Below are positions 12,691 through 24,074 of a DNA stretch of 64,000 nt, in pieces. The notes under the pieces were generated by a model, which worked only from the letters and a program-made list of their open reading frames with translations, did not search any database and had not been told where the DNA came from. Made by a program: the position numbers and the translations under genes. Each line of letters opens with the position of its first letter. Position 1 is the first letter of the stretch. The stretch comes from Phocoena phocoena (taxonomy: Eukaryota > Chordata > Mammalia > Artiodactyla > Phocoenidae): contig NC_089234.1 in assembly GCF_963924675.1 (NCBI RefSeq), positions 24,109,668-24,173,667 on the forward strand. The letters are read 5' to 3'.

Positions 12691-13449
12691 GCCCATCCCT
12701 TGTTAATTTAGCATATGTCTTTTAAAAATATACACTGATCCTTTTAGATTTTTAGAGTCTACTTTTCTATCTCCTCCATCTTCATCTCTCTGAGTTGGTA
12801 GACTTTTCCATAGAGGTGTGACAATAGGGAACCAGCTGGGAGACACAAGTGATTAAAAAAGGAAAACCACATCATTAATTGAGGATGAGAGACCCATTAA
12901 CTCAGTGTGCTGTAACATTTTGCATGGGAAACCTCCCTGAAACCTCCCAGCTCACAAAAATCAAAGGCTTGCGGTCATCTTCATTGTGCAAATGAAACAC
13001 CGCTCTGCAAACCACAACTGATTTTATGTTTAACTTTTTTAAACAAACCGTAACAAATACTAAGTAGAGCTAATCATTCCCTGATTCCTTTGGTATTCAT
13101 TGTAATAGCACTAATTACGATAAACACATTTGGCATTAATGTGCATGTCATACGCATATACCAATTCCATTCAAATTTACCATTGATTAACGCCCGTGAA
13201 GTGAACAACGAGTCTTCCGCTTTGATACACCACTCAGATGTCGAGCAGCACAGCCTTAAAAATGGTCCCAGGCACGCAACACCAAAGCAGCAGCCTACGC
13301 AAGGCAAAAGGCAAGGGGGACACTGCACGAAGATGATTCTGAGGGTCTTTCCCTTCTCTATGTTCATGATGAATTCCGGGGGTGAAAACAGAGTCCAGAT
13401 TCTGCAAACCTAGCGTTAGAACACATTAGTGTGAGAGAAAATTAAGTTT

Positions 13450-13640
13450 GGGGGTTAAAGCCTGGGCTTGGAATCTGATCTGGTTTCACATCCTGGCTTT
13501 GCCCCTTATTCGCTAGTACATTGTTTTAGGCAAGTCACTCAGCGTCTCTAACCTTCAGGTCCTTCATCTGTAGCAGTGGAGATAACATGCTCCTCACAAG
13601 ACTGTTGTGAGGATTAATAAGAAAAAGCAAATTTTTCACT
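13450..13640 (+). repeat. MIR SINE
   Basis: Includes tggtttcacatcctggct, aggcaagtcactcagcgtct, 'cttcatctgtagcagtgg' and 'tgtgaggattaataag', all standard MIR blocks. Confidence 0.75.
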
Positions 13641-13944
13641 ATTCTCGGCAAATGGTTTGTGTTTTAATTTTGAAAATAGCATTATTATAATTGATAATGA
13701 TCATCACTATTATAATAGAATATTTGCTATTACAAGCTAGGAAGCTCATTCAACAGGATGCACTGGCATAAGTAAACATCCCCCAAGCCGGCCCAGCATG
13801 TCAGGGATCCAAGAGTGAGATGGGGGAGGCAAGGCAAAGATATGACTGTTTGTTTTCAGTTTTTGTTTTGGGTTTTTGTTTTTAATAAGACTGTTTTAGA
13901 GGTTTGGGTTTAGAGCGCAGAGGGATGATGGGTAAAGGGGAGAA

Positions 13945-14140
13945 CTCTGGCCTGAGAAAGCTGCCCCATCACTCTCTTGCCAGCCACCGTGCACAAGCCC
14001 TTCAAGCTTCTAAGAGCTGACTTCTTCATCTGTAACATGGAGACGAAAATATCCATCTCACAGTGGTGTGAGGATCAAATGAGGTGATGAAATGGGAAAT
14101 GCTGAAAGCATCGTGATCAGAGTTTATAACTATTATTATT
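13945..14140 (+). repeat. MIR SINE, diverged
   Basis: Recognised from cttcttcatctgtaacatgg, 'agtggtgtgaggatcaaatg' and a tail of ATT/ATC triplets. Confidence 0.55.
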
Positions 14141-14828
14141 GGCATCATTGTCATCATGATTGATTACCATCATCACCATGAATGAACAAAGGTTTAGGGA
14201 CGCCCATTCTGAAATCCTTTCCTTGGAGCGCTAGCCTTAATCTCATGCCTGAATAAAGGATGCTTTTAATTGTCCTGTTCCTAAGCTCTCTTCCAAGCCT
14301 CCACATCTACATCTGTACAGACCAGGCAGACTTTCTGTGTCTCCCAGCCCCAGCCCGCTACCTCACCAAAGCGTGCTCACGTGTGCAAAGGGGCTTAGGA
14401 CAGCACGGGGATGGCTCAGAACTAACTCATCCCCTCCCAGGGAAGTAGAACTCAATCCGCTGCTGTCCTGAGAGCCCACTCTCAGTAACACAGACTTATT
14501 GAAAAGAACGTCTTGGGCACAGTTATAAGGCACCCACCTCCTGCTGGCCTCCCCCCGACCCCCATGGTGATGCATCTGGTCAAGGAACACCAGCAAAAGG
14601 TGAATGCCTCTCACAGCACATCTGCTACCCCTCCTCCTACTACATCATTCAAGCATTAAGCTTAACCTCCCCTCCCCCAGACCAGGAGTCCCTTGAGTCC
14701 AGAGATCATTTGAAGAAAAAGGCTTTTCCATTCCCAACACTGATTATTTAATTTAAAAAAATTTTTTTTAAAAATTGAAAGAAAACAAGGATTGGCGAGG
14801 TTGTGGAGGGATTGGAACACTTGTACAC

Positions 14829-15164
14829 TGTTGTTTTTTTTTTTGTTATTGTTGGTTTCTTTTTTTTTTTTTGCGGTACGTGGGCCTCTCACTGCTGTGG
14901 CCTCTCCCATTGTGGAGCGCAGGCTCAGCGGCCATGGCTCACAGGCCCAGCCGCTCCGCGGCACGTGGGATCTTCCCGGACCGGTGCATGAACCCGTGTC
15001 CCCTGCATCGGCAGGCGGACTCTCAACCACTGCGCCACCAGGGAAGCCCTGTTGTTGTTTCTTAACATCTTTATTGGAGTATAATTGCTTTACAATGGTG
15101 TGTTAGTTTCTGCTTTATAGCAAAGTGAATCAGCTATACATATACATATATCCGCTTATCTCTA
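14829..15164 (-). mobile_element. L1 3' end (minus) inserted in older L1
   Basis: From 15061 to 15164 the plus strand reads cttaacatctttattggag..., the reverse complement of the 3' terminus seen at 4262-4306. Its A-tail appears as a T-rich run from 14834. The TSD acacttgtacac occurs at 14817-14828 and 15165-15176, so the whole block, including the SINE nested in its A-tail, is one insertion locus. Confidence 0.85.
14862..15049 (-). mobile_element. CHR SINE (copy 2), nested in L1 A-tail
   Basis: CHR SINE on the minus strand, from the poly(T) at 14861-14872 to gggaagccc at 15041-15049. Near-identical flanks ttgttggtttctt and ttgttgtttctt show it landed in the A-tail of the minus-strand L1. It lacks about 15 bases between two caggct repeats that most other copies keep, a small internal deletion. 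Confidence 0.92.
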
Positions 15165-16083
15165 ACACTTGTACACCATCAACGGGAATGTAAAGTGGTG
15201 CAAAAAATATAATAATAAAAATAAAATAAAATAAAGTGGTGCAGCCTCTGTGGAAAACAGTATGGAGATTCTTCAAAAAATTAAAATAAAACTACCGTAT
15301 GACTCAGCAATCCCACTTCTGGGTTTATAGCCAATAGAATTAAAATCAGGATCTCAAAAACCAGTATCTGCACTCCCATATTCACTACAGCATTATTCAC
15401 AATAGCCAAGATATGGAAATCACCCAAATATCCAATGGCAGATGAAGGGATAAAGACAATGTGTACATACATGTAGTGGAATGTTATTAGGCCTTTAAAA
15501 ATAAGGAACTCCCACCATGTGCAACACAACAAGAATGGACCTGGAAGACATTATGCTAAGTGAAATAAGTCAGTCACAGAGGATAAATATTGCATGATTC
15601 CTCTTACACGAGGCACCTCAAAAACAGTCAAACATACAGAAGTAGACAACTGAACGGGGGTTACCAAGGGATGGGGGAAGAATATATGGGGAGCTGTATT
15701 TTAATGAGTTTAAAGTTACAGTTCCACAGGAGGAGTAAGTTCCAGAGTTCTGCAATGCAACATGGTACCTGTAGTTCAAAATATAGTACCCTGCACTTAA
15801 AAATGTAAGAGAGCAGAACTCATGTTGTATTCTCACAAAACAAAACAAACCCCAAAGAGATGCAAGAAAACCTTTGGAGGTGATGAATATCTTTATTGGA
15901 TTGTCGTGGTGTGCCATGAGTATATACATATGTCCAAACTCACCAAATTGTATAAACTAATTATGTGCAGTATATTGTATGCCAATTACATATACCTCAA
16001 TAAAGCTGGGGGGAAAAAAAACACACCAAAATGCCACTACTGGTTACCAAAGGAAGGTGGGATTGGATAAGAGTATATATGTG

Positions 16084-19000
16084 GTGGAGGCTAAACAACA
16101 CACTACTTAATAACCAAGAGATCACTGAAGAAATCAAAGAGGTCATCAAAACATACCTAGAAACAAGTGACAATGAAAACACAATGACCCAAAACCTATG
16201 GGATGCAGCAAAAACAGTTCTAAGAGGGAACTTCATAGCAATACAATCCTACCTTAAAAAACAAGAATCGTCTCAAATAAACAACCTAACCTTACACCTA
16301 AAGCAATTAGAGAAAGAAGAACAAAAAAACCCCAAGGTTAGGAGAAGGAAAGAAATCATAAAGATCAGATCAGAAATAAATGAAAAAGGAATGAAGGAAA
16401 CGATAGCAAAGATCAGTAAAACTAAAAGCTGGTTCTTTGAGAAAATAAACAAAATTGATAAACCATTAGCCAGACTTATCAAGAAAAAAAGGGAGGGGAC
16501 TCAAATCAATAGAATTCAAAATGAAAAAGGACAAGTAACAACTGACACTGCAGAAATACAAAGGATCATGAGAGATTACTACAAGCAACTATATGCCAAT
16601 AAAATGAACAACCTGGAAAAAATGGACAAACTCTTAGAAATGCACAACCTTCCAAGACTGAACCAGGAAGAAATAGAAACTATGAAGAGACCAATCACAA
16701 GCACTGAAATTGAAACTGTGATTAAAAATCTTCCAATAAACAAAAGCCCAGTACCACATGGCTTCAAAGGCAAATTCCATCAAACATTTAGAGAAGAGCT
16801 AACACCTACCCTTCTCAAACTCTTCCAAGATACAGCCGAGGGAGGAACACTCCCAAACTCATTCTACAAGGCCACCATCACTCTGATACAAAAACCAGAA
16901 AAAGATGTCACAAAGAAAGAAAACTACAGGCAAATATCACTGATGAACATAGATGCAAAAATCCTCAACAAAATACTAGCAAACAGAATCCAACAGCACA
17001 TTAAAAGGATCATACACCATGATCAAGTGGGGTTTATCCCAGGAATGCAAGGATTCTTCAATATACACAAATCAATCAACGTGATACACCATAGTAACAA
17101 ATTGAAGGAGAAAAACCATATGATCATCTCAATAGATGCAGAAAAAGCTTTTGACAAAATTCAACACCCATTTATGATAAAAATCTTCCAGAAAGTAGGC
17201 ATAGAGGGAACATTCCTCAACATAGTAAACGCCATATATGACAAACCCACAGCCAACATCCTTCTCAATGGTGAAAAACTGAAACCATTTCCACTAAGAT
17301 CAGGAACAAGACAAGGCTGCCCACTCTCACCACTCTTATTCAACATAGTTTTGGAAGTTTTAGTCAGAGCAATCAGAGAAGAAAAAGAAATAAAAGGAAT
17401 TCAAATCGGAAAAGAAGAAGTTAAGCTGTCACAGTTTGCAGATGACATGATACTATACATAGAGAATCCTAAAGATGCTACCAGAAAACTACTAGAGCTA
17501 ATCAATGAATTTGGTAAAGTAGCAGGATACAAAATTAGTGCACAGAAATCTACGGCATTCCTATACACTAATGATGAAAAATCTGAAAGTGAAATTAAGA
17601 AAACACTCCCATTTACCATTGCAAGAAAAAGAATAAAATATCTAGGAATAAACTTACCTAAGGAGACAAAAGAACTGTATGCAAAAAACTATAAGACACT
17701 GATGAAAGAAATTAAAGATGATACAAACAGATGGAGAGATATACCATGTTCTTGGATTGGAAGAATCCACATTGTGAAAATGACTCTACTACCCAAAGAA
17801 ATCTACAGATTCAATGCAATCCCTATCAAACTACCAATGGCATTTTTCACAGAACTAGAACAAAAAATTTCACAATTTGTATGAAAACACAAAAGACCCC
17901 AAATAGCCAAAGCAATCTTGAGAAAGAAAACCAGAGCTGGAGGAATCAGGCTCCCTGACTTCAGACTATACTAGAAAGCTACAGTAATCAAGACAGTATG
18001 GTACTGGCACAGAAACAGAAAGACAGATCAATGGAACAGGATAGAAAGCCCAGAGATAAACCCACGCACATATGGTCACCTTATCTTTGATAAAGGAGGC
18101 AAGAATATACAGTGGAGAAAAGACAGCCTCTTCAATAAGTGGTGTTGGGAAAACTGGACAGCTACATGTAAAAGAATGAAATTAGAACACTCCCTAACAC
18201 CATACACAAAAATAAACTCAAAATGCATTAAAGACCTAAATGTAAGGCCAGACACTATCAAACTCTTAGAGGAAAACATAGGCAGAACACTCTATGACAT
18301 AAATCACAGCAAGGTCTTTTTGACCCACCTCCTAGAGAAATGGAAATAAAAAACAAAACAAATGGGACCTAATGAAACTTCAAAGCCTTTGCACAGCAAA
18401 GGAAACCATAAACAAGACAAAAAGACAACCCTCAGAATGGGAGAAAATATTTGCAAATGAAGCAACTGACAAAGGATTAATCTCCAAAATTTACAAGCAG
18501 CTCATGCAGCTCAATATTAAAAAAACAAACAACCCAATCCAAAAATGGGCAGAAGACCTAAATAGACATTTCTCCAAAGAAGATATACAGATTGCCAACA
18601 TTCACATGAAAGAATGCTCAACATCATTAATCATTAGAGAAATGCAAATCAAAACTACAATGAGATATCATCTCACACCAGTCAGAATGGTCATCATCAA
18701 AAAATCTACAAACAATAAATGCTGGAGAGGGTGTGGAGAAAAGGGAACCCTCTTGCACTGTTGGTGGGAATGTAAATTGATACAGCCACTATGGAGAACA
18801 GTATGGAGGTTCCTTAAAAAACTACAAATAGGGCTTCCCTGGTGGCGCAGTGATTGAGAGTCTGCCTGCCGATGCAGGGGAAAAGGGGTTCGTGCCCCGG
18901 TCCGGGAGGATCCCACATGCCGCGGAGGGGCTGGGCCCGTGAGCCATGGCCACTGAGCCTACGCTTCTGGAGCCTGTGCTCTGCAATGGGAGAGGCCACA

Positions 19001-19375
19001 ACAGTGAGAGGCCCGCGTACCGCAAAAAAAAAAAAAAAAAAAAAAAAAACTACAAATAGAACTACCATATGACCCAGCAATCCCACTACTGGGCATATAC
19101 CCTGAGAAAACCATAATTCAAAAAGAGTCATGTACCAAAATATTCACTGCAGCCCTATTTACAATAGCCAGGACATGGTAGCAACTTAAGTGTCCAGATG
19201 AATGGATAAAGAAGATGTGGCACATATATACAATGGAACATTACTCAACCATAAAAAGGAACAAAACTGAGTTATTTGTAGTGAGGTGATGGACCTACAG
19301 ACTGTCATACAGAGTGAAGTAAGTCAGAAAGAGAAAAACAAATACCGTATGCTAACACATATATATGGAATCTAA
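16084..19375 (+). pseudogene. L1 ORF2 (reverse transcriptase) remnant
   Basis: The open frame at 16031-17884 (617 codons) starts in flanking DNA; L1 sequence begins at codon 18 with WRLNN. Visible in order are the post-endonuclease linker, [21 protein letters not shown], the RT palm with motif A (IDAEKAFD, Asp codon at 17135), [15 protein letters not shown], and motif C FADDM (17435-17449). All three catalytic aspartates are present. Breaks: TGA at 17882 where Trp is expected, TAG at 17972, TAA at 18347, a frame change before 18372, and a SINE at 18831 just after the [18 protein letters not shown] motif. By comparison with the known L1 family, about the first 250 residues (the endonuclease) are missing. 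Not functional. Confidence 0.93.
18831..19043 (+). mobile_element. CHR SINE (copy 3), nested in L1 ORF2
   Basis: Starts gggcttccctggtggcgcag and ends in about 26 A's. The TSD aaaaaactacaaatag is at 18816-18831 and again at about 19044-19059, and removing one copy restores the ORF2 reading across the site. It is younger than the L1 it interrupts. Confidence 0.96.
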
Positions 19376-19849
19376 AAAAAAAAAACAAAAAAAAGGTCAT
19401 GGGTCATGAAGAACCTAGGGGCAAGATGGGAATAAAGACACAGACCTACTAGAGAATGGACCTGAGGATACAGGGAGGGAGAAGGGTAAGCTGGGACAAA
19501 GTGAGAGAGTGGAATGGACATATATACACTACCAAACGTAAAACAGAGAGCTAGTGGGAAGCAGCCACATAGCACAGGGAGATCAGCTGGGTGCTCTGTG
19601 ACCACCTAGAAAGGTGGGATAGGGAGGGTGGGAGGGAGGGAGATGCAAGAGGGAAGAGATATGGGAACGTATGTATATGTGTAACTGATTCACTTTGTTA
19701 TAAAGCAGAAACTAACACACCATTGTAAAGCAATTATACTCCAATAAAGATGTTAAAAAAATAAAAGAGTATATATGTGGGGGGGTTATTAACATTCTCT
19801 TTATAATAATTTAAATTTTTAATTGAAAACATATTTTAACCACAAAAAT

Positions 19850-20350
19850 GATAATGACTAAAATTTCCCCAAATTTGGCAAAAGACACAAACCTAAAGGT
19901 TCAAAAAACTTAGCGAATCCTAAACAGGATAATTCCAAGGAAACCCATACCAAGACTTATCACAAACTTCTGAAACCTAAAGACAAAGAAAAAGATCTAG
20001 CAATCTGCAAGAGAGAAACAATACCTTACAGACAAGGGAAAAATCAATTTGAAAGACAGTGGATTTCTCATGAGAAGTGAGTGACACCAGGAAGAAGTGG
20101 CATGATATTTTCTAAGAACTGAAAAAAAAAATACTGTCAACCCCAAATTCTCTATCCAACAAAAATTTCCTTCAGGAATGAAAGGGTAAATCAAAACATT
20201 CTCAAATGAAAGAAAACTAAGAAAATTTTTTTACCAGCAGACCTATTCCAAAAGAATGGCTAAAGGAAGCTCTTGAAACAGAAAAAAAAAAAAAAAAAAA
20301 AAGATCAAGGAAGGAACCCTGGAAAATAAGGAAGGAAAACATAACACCAG
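19850..20350 (+). mobile_element. Older L1 fragment
   Basis: Recognised from phrases such as actgtcaaccccaaattctc, 'ttccttcaggaatgaaaggg' and 'aaaagaatggctaaaggaag', typical of old L1M-type sequence. An A-run lies at 20282-20302. No usable reading frame. Confidence 0.6.
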
Positions 20351-20598
20351 AATGGAGCACAGGAGAAAGGCGATCACATTGGTACTGCAAAGCTTGCACA
20401 CCAGAAATGCACGATGAAATCAGTAGATACTAGGATGACTGTCAATGCAAGTGGCCCTTCTGTTTCCTCTAGTCCTACAAAATACACTGTTTTCCCCCAT
20501 TCAACAGACTCTCATCTTTTAAATGCTCCAAAAGTGCTCTTGCCCTGCCCAACTGGGCTTCATGAATTTGTTAAATGATGAGCACATCCAGCTACTTC

Positions 20599-21175
20599 TT
20601 TTTTTTTCAAATTTATTTTACTGAAGTATATTTGATTTACAGTGTTGTGTTAGTTTCTGGTATACAGCAAAGTGATTCAGTTATACATATATATGTGTGT
20701 GTGTATATAAATATATGTGTGTGTGTGTATATACATAAAACATAGCTCGCATCTTCTAATCCCAACCTCCCACTCCATCCCTCCCCCACTCTCCTTCCCG
20801 CATGGCAACCAAAAGTCTGTTCTCTATGTCTGTGAGTCTGTTTATACTTCATAGATAAGTTCATCTGTGTCATATATTAGACATATGATTTGTATGGTAC
20901 TTGTCTGTCTCTTTCTGACTTACTTCACTTAGTATGATAATATCTAGGTCCATCCATGTTGTTGCAAATGGCATTATTTCACTCTTTTTATGGCTGAGTA
21001 ATATTCCACTGTATATATGTACAACGTCAGCTTTATCCATTCCTCTGTCCATGGACATTTAGGTTGTTTCTATGTCTTGGCTGTTGTAAATAGTGCTGCT
21101 ATGAACATAGGGGTTGTATGTATCTTTTCAAATTATAGTTTTCTCCAGATATATGCCCAGGAGTGGGATTGCTAT
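20599..21175 (-). mobile_element. L1 3' end (minus), third subfamily
   Basis: The plus strand shows the complement of an L1 tail (caaatttattttactgaag, agtgttgtgttagtttctgg) and of the ORF2 end (ggcattatttcactctttt, 'gctgagtaatattccactg'). TSD atccagctacttc is at 20586-20598 and 21176-21188. A TG/TA repeat occupies about 20684-20740. The 3' terminus differs from the copies at 3991 and 4437. Confidence 0.9.
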
Positions 21176-21188
21176 ATCCAGCTACTTC

Positions 21189-22157
21189 CATTTGCTATCC
21201 TTATATCCAACAGTACTCCTGGCCCTATTTGCCAAGCACCCCAATACAAGGTCAGTCCCTGAGGCGCAGGCTGCTTTCATCCTGGCCCCCACTGTTTCTT
21301 CTTACAGACTATGAAGAGGACACTTTCAGCACAAAGAACTGTACTCTTCAGGGAATTCCAAATTTTGTTAAGAAAAAGAAAAGTTATGTGGGAAAGGGGC
21401 ATCTCTTCCCTTCCCGTTAGCCCTTACTCCCCCTCCTCCTTCTTTTTGGAATCCCAGAGGCTGACCTTGCCATATAAAAAGGCCTCCTATAATGTGACTG
21501 AGGCTCCACTTTTCCTCCATGAAATACAGAGGGAGAAGGAGAGGCAGCAAACACTGGAAACTCCATCTCCCTTGGCTTCAGTGTATTTTGATCACCATCT
21601 GATCCCGATAATTTCCACTTGAGAAGCCTTCATTATTTGACTCAGTGATATATGCATGAGGAGAAAGAGTCCCCCAAATTTCTAGGACTACATACTACAG
21701 GCAGATTTTGGGAAGGAATCTGTTATAATTAATGTTGATCCTTTCAGTTTTATGTCATGCAAATATTGCCAATTTGTTTTGTTAGTATGTGTTGCAAAAT
21801 TTTTAAATACATACCTTTTTGTATTTTTTGATCATGCTAAGAAAGAAATTCTATATACAAATTAAAACAAATACTTTCCATCTTATACAAAGTAATACTG
21901 ACTACTATTTTCTGGTCCAAGCCTTTCCTCTTCACCATTAAACACTCTGTATCTCCTCACATACTTCCTACAGAAAGGAGGTACCAAGTAAAATGTTCTT
22001 TGATAGTTGGGGAAACACAGAAAATCCTGGAGTCCTGTACAGGTGGGTGAATTCCCTGTCTTATTTTCATTGGCTTTTTAATGGAAATACAGTCAAAGGA
22101 GAGAAATGGGTGTGGCAGAATGTGGGGGAAAGGTATGATCTCACCTATTCTAATAAA
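21189..22157. other. Unique sequence upstream of TRIM-type relic
   Basis: No gene established. At 21290-21420 a pyrimidine-rich tract ending in ttcttcttacag precedes a short open stretch ending in TAG at 21418, a shape resembling a 3' exon, but there is no recognisable domain or other exon. The rest is AT-rich. Confidence 0.4.
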
Positions 22158-22490
22158 ATGGCAGCAGTGACTCAAGATCCCTCCAGAGGCACTGGGAGCC
22201 TTCAGAATCGGATGCCTGAGGAGAGGGCCTCAACTGAAGAGCACCTATGGCTGAACTCCAGGAAGCACTGTCCTTCCCCTGTTGCAGGAACCACTTTGAG
22301 AGCCCTACTCCACGAGGTATGGACACAGCACCTGTCTAAGGTGCCTTGCCTCTTTGGTGATGGAGACTGATAAAAGGCTTTTCATCTGCCCAGAGTGCTT
22401 TTAGTTCTCCCAAAAGAAGCAGATTCAGGAAAACCTGGAACTGAGCAATTTGGCCAGAGTCATCAGAGAGTTGAAGCCAATAATACAAAC
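22158..22490 (+). pseudogene. TRIM-type RING finger remnant (first RING)
   Basis: A broken RING domain. From 22268 one frame gives LSFPCCRNHFESPTPR. A shift then leads into YGHSTCLRCL (from 22318), followed by LFICPECF and the post-RING NLELSNLARVIRELKP. This follows the TRIM E3 ligase pattern C-x2-C...CGHxxC..C...CPxC, with the Cys of CGH now Tyr and an in-frame stop (TAG) after CPECF. An ATG at 22158 (MAAVTQDPS) might be the old start but is in another frame. In TRIM proteins the RING recruits the ubiquitin E2. The specific ancestor is not recognised. Confidence 0.7.
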
Positions 22491-22530
22491 AGGCCTAAGA
22501 ATTTGCCCTGGCATGGTAAGCTTCTATGTG

Positions 22531-23325
22531 ACCATGGCAGAAAAACTCAGAAAAATTCAATCCATTTGCCTGAACTAGTTTGAAAACCCCTGCTGACTCT
22601 CTGCAAACACAGCTTCTGCTTCACCTGAATCAGGACTTTGGAGAAGAAAAATCAAGATGGTCTTTTCACTTGTCGCCAGTGTCTTGATATCTCTCAGATA
22701 CAAAGGATCCCAGTCAACGTGGTCCCATGACAGCTGGTGGCTGAAATTAAAGTGTTTATGCCTGCACTGAGCATGAACTACTGGATGTGGACATTCTGTG
22801 TGTTTACAAGTCTGGATCCAGCCATAGCCAATAGCTTCCTCATATTTCTAATGACTTGCAGAGTGTCAGATGTGTGAATGGCCAGCAGAGTCCACCAGAC
22901 AACTCTGAGACATGCACCTCTGTGGTGTGTATCTTGGGTTCCCCTCGCTTTGCTCTGGCCACCACCATTGGGAGGGAGAAATAGGAGAGTCAGCTGAATA
23001 GGCTGTGAGTCTCTACAGGAATATGAATGGTGTCAAGAAACTTCCCCTGTTATCTTCAGCCCTTGGGTTTTGGGTTGTGAGTCTTAGGGAAAGAAGTGAA
23101 GTTACTGTCAGGGCTGAACCATGGACTTTACTCCATATAAACCCAAATTTGCAGAAAGTAAGAAATTTCCTGGACTGTGACATGAAAGCCATTTCACTTT
23201 TCAATGCCTCCGATGGCTTCCATCTATATACACACAAATGTGTCTGTCTCAGAGCCTTTGCATCCACTCTTCTGCCCTGGGGTCCCAAGAGACAGTGAAA
23301 ATGTGGAACCCGTGAAGATCTGTCA
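22531..23325 (+). pseudogene. TRIM-type RING + PRY-SPRY pseudogene
   Basis: A second, fuller relic. ATG at 22534 (context gaccatgg) opens MAEKLRKIQSICLN. After a stop and frame shift come TLCKHSFCFT and GLFTCRQC, a second RING. The same frame runs, with a TGA, through QLVAEIKVF to SLDPAIANSFLIF (PRY start). Further shifts give SNDLQSVRC, VVCILGSPRFA, SGHHHWEGEIGE, GFWVVSLRE, FLDCDMKAISLFNASDGF and SEPLHPLFCPG, covering the B30.2 landmarks in order. About 20 codons separate RING from PRY, so the B-box and coiled coil usual in TRIM proteins are missing. At least four frame changes and several stops make it dead. No introns are visible, so an old retrocopy or an intronless ancestor is possible. 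Confidence 0.8.
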
Positions 23326-24062
23326 CAAAGAAGCTACAAATACTGCAATTTGGTCACAGTCTCCTCAAGAAGACATGTAAAGCCTGACCAGAAAGAAAGA
23401 ACAAGTGGGAGAAAACTACTGCCTCATATATTCCCAAGTTCTCAGATACGAACAGGTATTTACAAGAGGCTACGTCCATGAACTGCTGCTTCAAGAACAG
23501 TTCCTGATGAACCTGTTTCTGGAGACTGTCTGGGCTGGATCAGTGTCAAATGTCATAAATGTGTGGGTAAGTTGTGAACAAAGAAAACGTCATCACATTA
23601 AAAGCCTGAACACCAAGCAAGAAAGATGACAAATACCTGAAGAAAGTTTCCAACTGAAAAAGTCAAAAGAGAGGACTCAGAGATGGGAACATTTTGAAAG
23701 AAAAAGAAAAAGTTCACTTGCAAAGAGTACAGCTTTTTGTTGTACAAAACAGTCTTCAGAAGGACTCGTTCCTCAAGAGAGAATAGAACAACTATTTAAT
23801 CGAATAAACCGCAAACTCATCAAGGTCATAAAAAATTACTATAATGGCATAGCTCTTTTGAGATGCCAACAATAAAATGCAAAAACATGAACGTTGAATT
23901 CATCCACGTCAATTTAAAATATATTTCTAAATCTTGATAGAATAACAAAGTATCACTGCACTCTCTAGAACACAGCCCTCACATGCAACCAAACACGTGT
24001 GTACATGTACATGTATGTGTGCCAGGATATCCCTGCCAGCCCGGGTACAGGCATGCCCCACT
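23326..24062. other. Sequence downstream of TRIM-type relic
   Basis: A 74-codon open frame at 23405-23629 (MGENYCLIYSQV...) has no domain I recognise. An AATAAA lies at about 23872 without a following A-tail. This could be further decayed mRNA-derived sequence from the pseudogene or unrelated DNA. Confidence 0.35.
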
Positions 24063-24074
24063 TAGAGCATGTTC

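Larger units (their letters stand above)
14778..16026 (+). mobile_element. Old L1 3' region, interrupted
   Basis: Plus-strand L1 ORF2 end and 3' UTR of an old placental type. Blocks run aaggattggcgaggttgtgg, gcagcctctgtggaaaacag, 'atgactcagcaatcccactt', 'cattatgctaagtgaaataa' and a final 'aataaagctgggggg'. It is split at about 14829-15164 by a minus-strand L1 3' end with a CHR SINE. The short open frames within it are fragments of the ORF2 C-terminus in shifted frames or antisense. Confidence 0.85.
16084..19765 (+). mobile_element. 5'-truncated L1, 3.7 kb, with nested SINE
   Basis: A LINE-1 insertion bounded by the TSD agagtatatatgtgg (16069-16083, and again at about 19767-19781). The element begins within ORF2 after the endonuclease region, continues through reverse transcriptase and the C-terminal Cys-rich segment, and ends in a 3' UTR with AATAAA and an A-tail. 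A CHR SINE sits at 18831-19043. There is no 5' UTR, ORF1 or endonuclease. The near-perfect TSD suggests a fairly recent insertion, although ORF2 is broken. Confidence 0.95.

Noticed and set aside
18830..18905. tRNA-like head of the CHR SINE as a tRNA gene
   Set aside because: It is the SINE's promoter-derived head without a full cloverleaf, and it is followed by the SINE body and A-tail.
21278..21420. Splice-acceptor-like tract followed by a short open stretch ending in TAG
   Set aside because: There is no recognisable protein family and no matching upstream exon, and such tract-plus-CAG patterns are common by chance.
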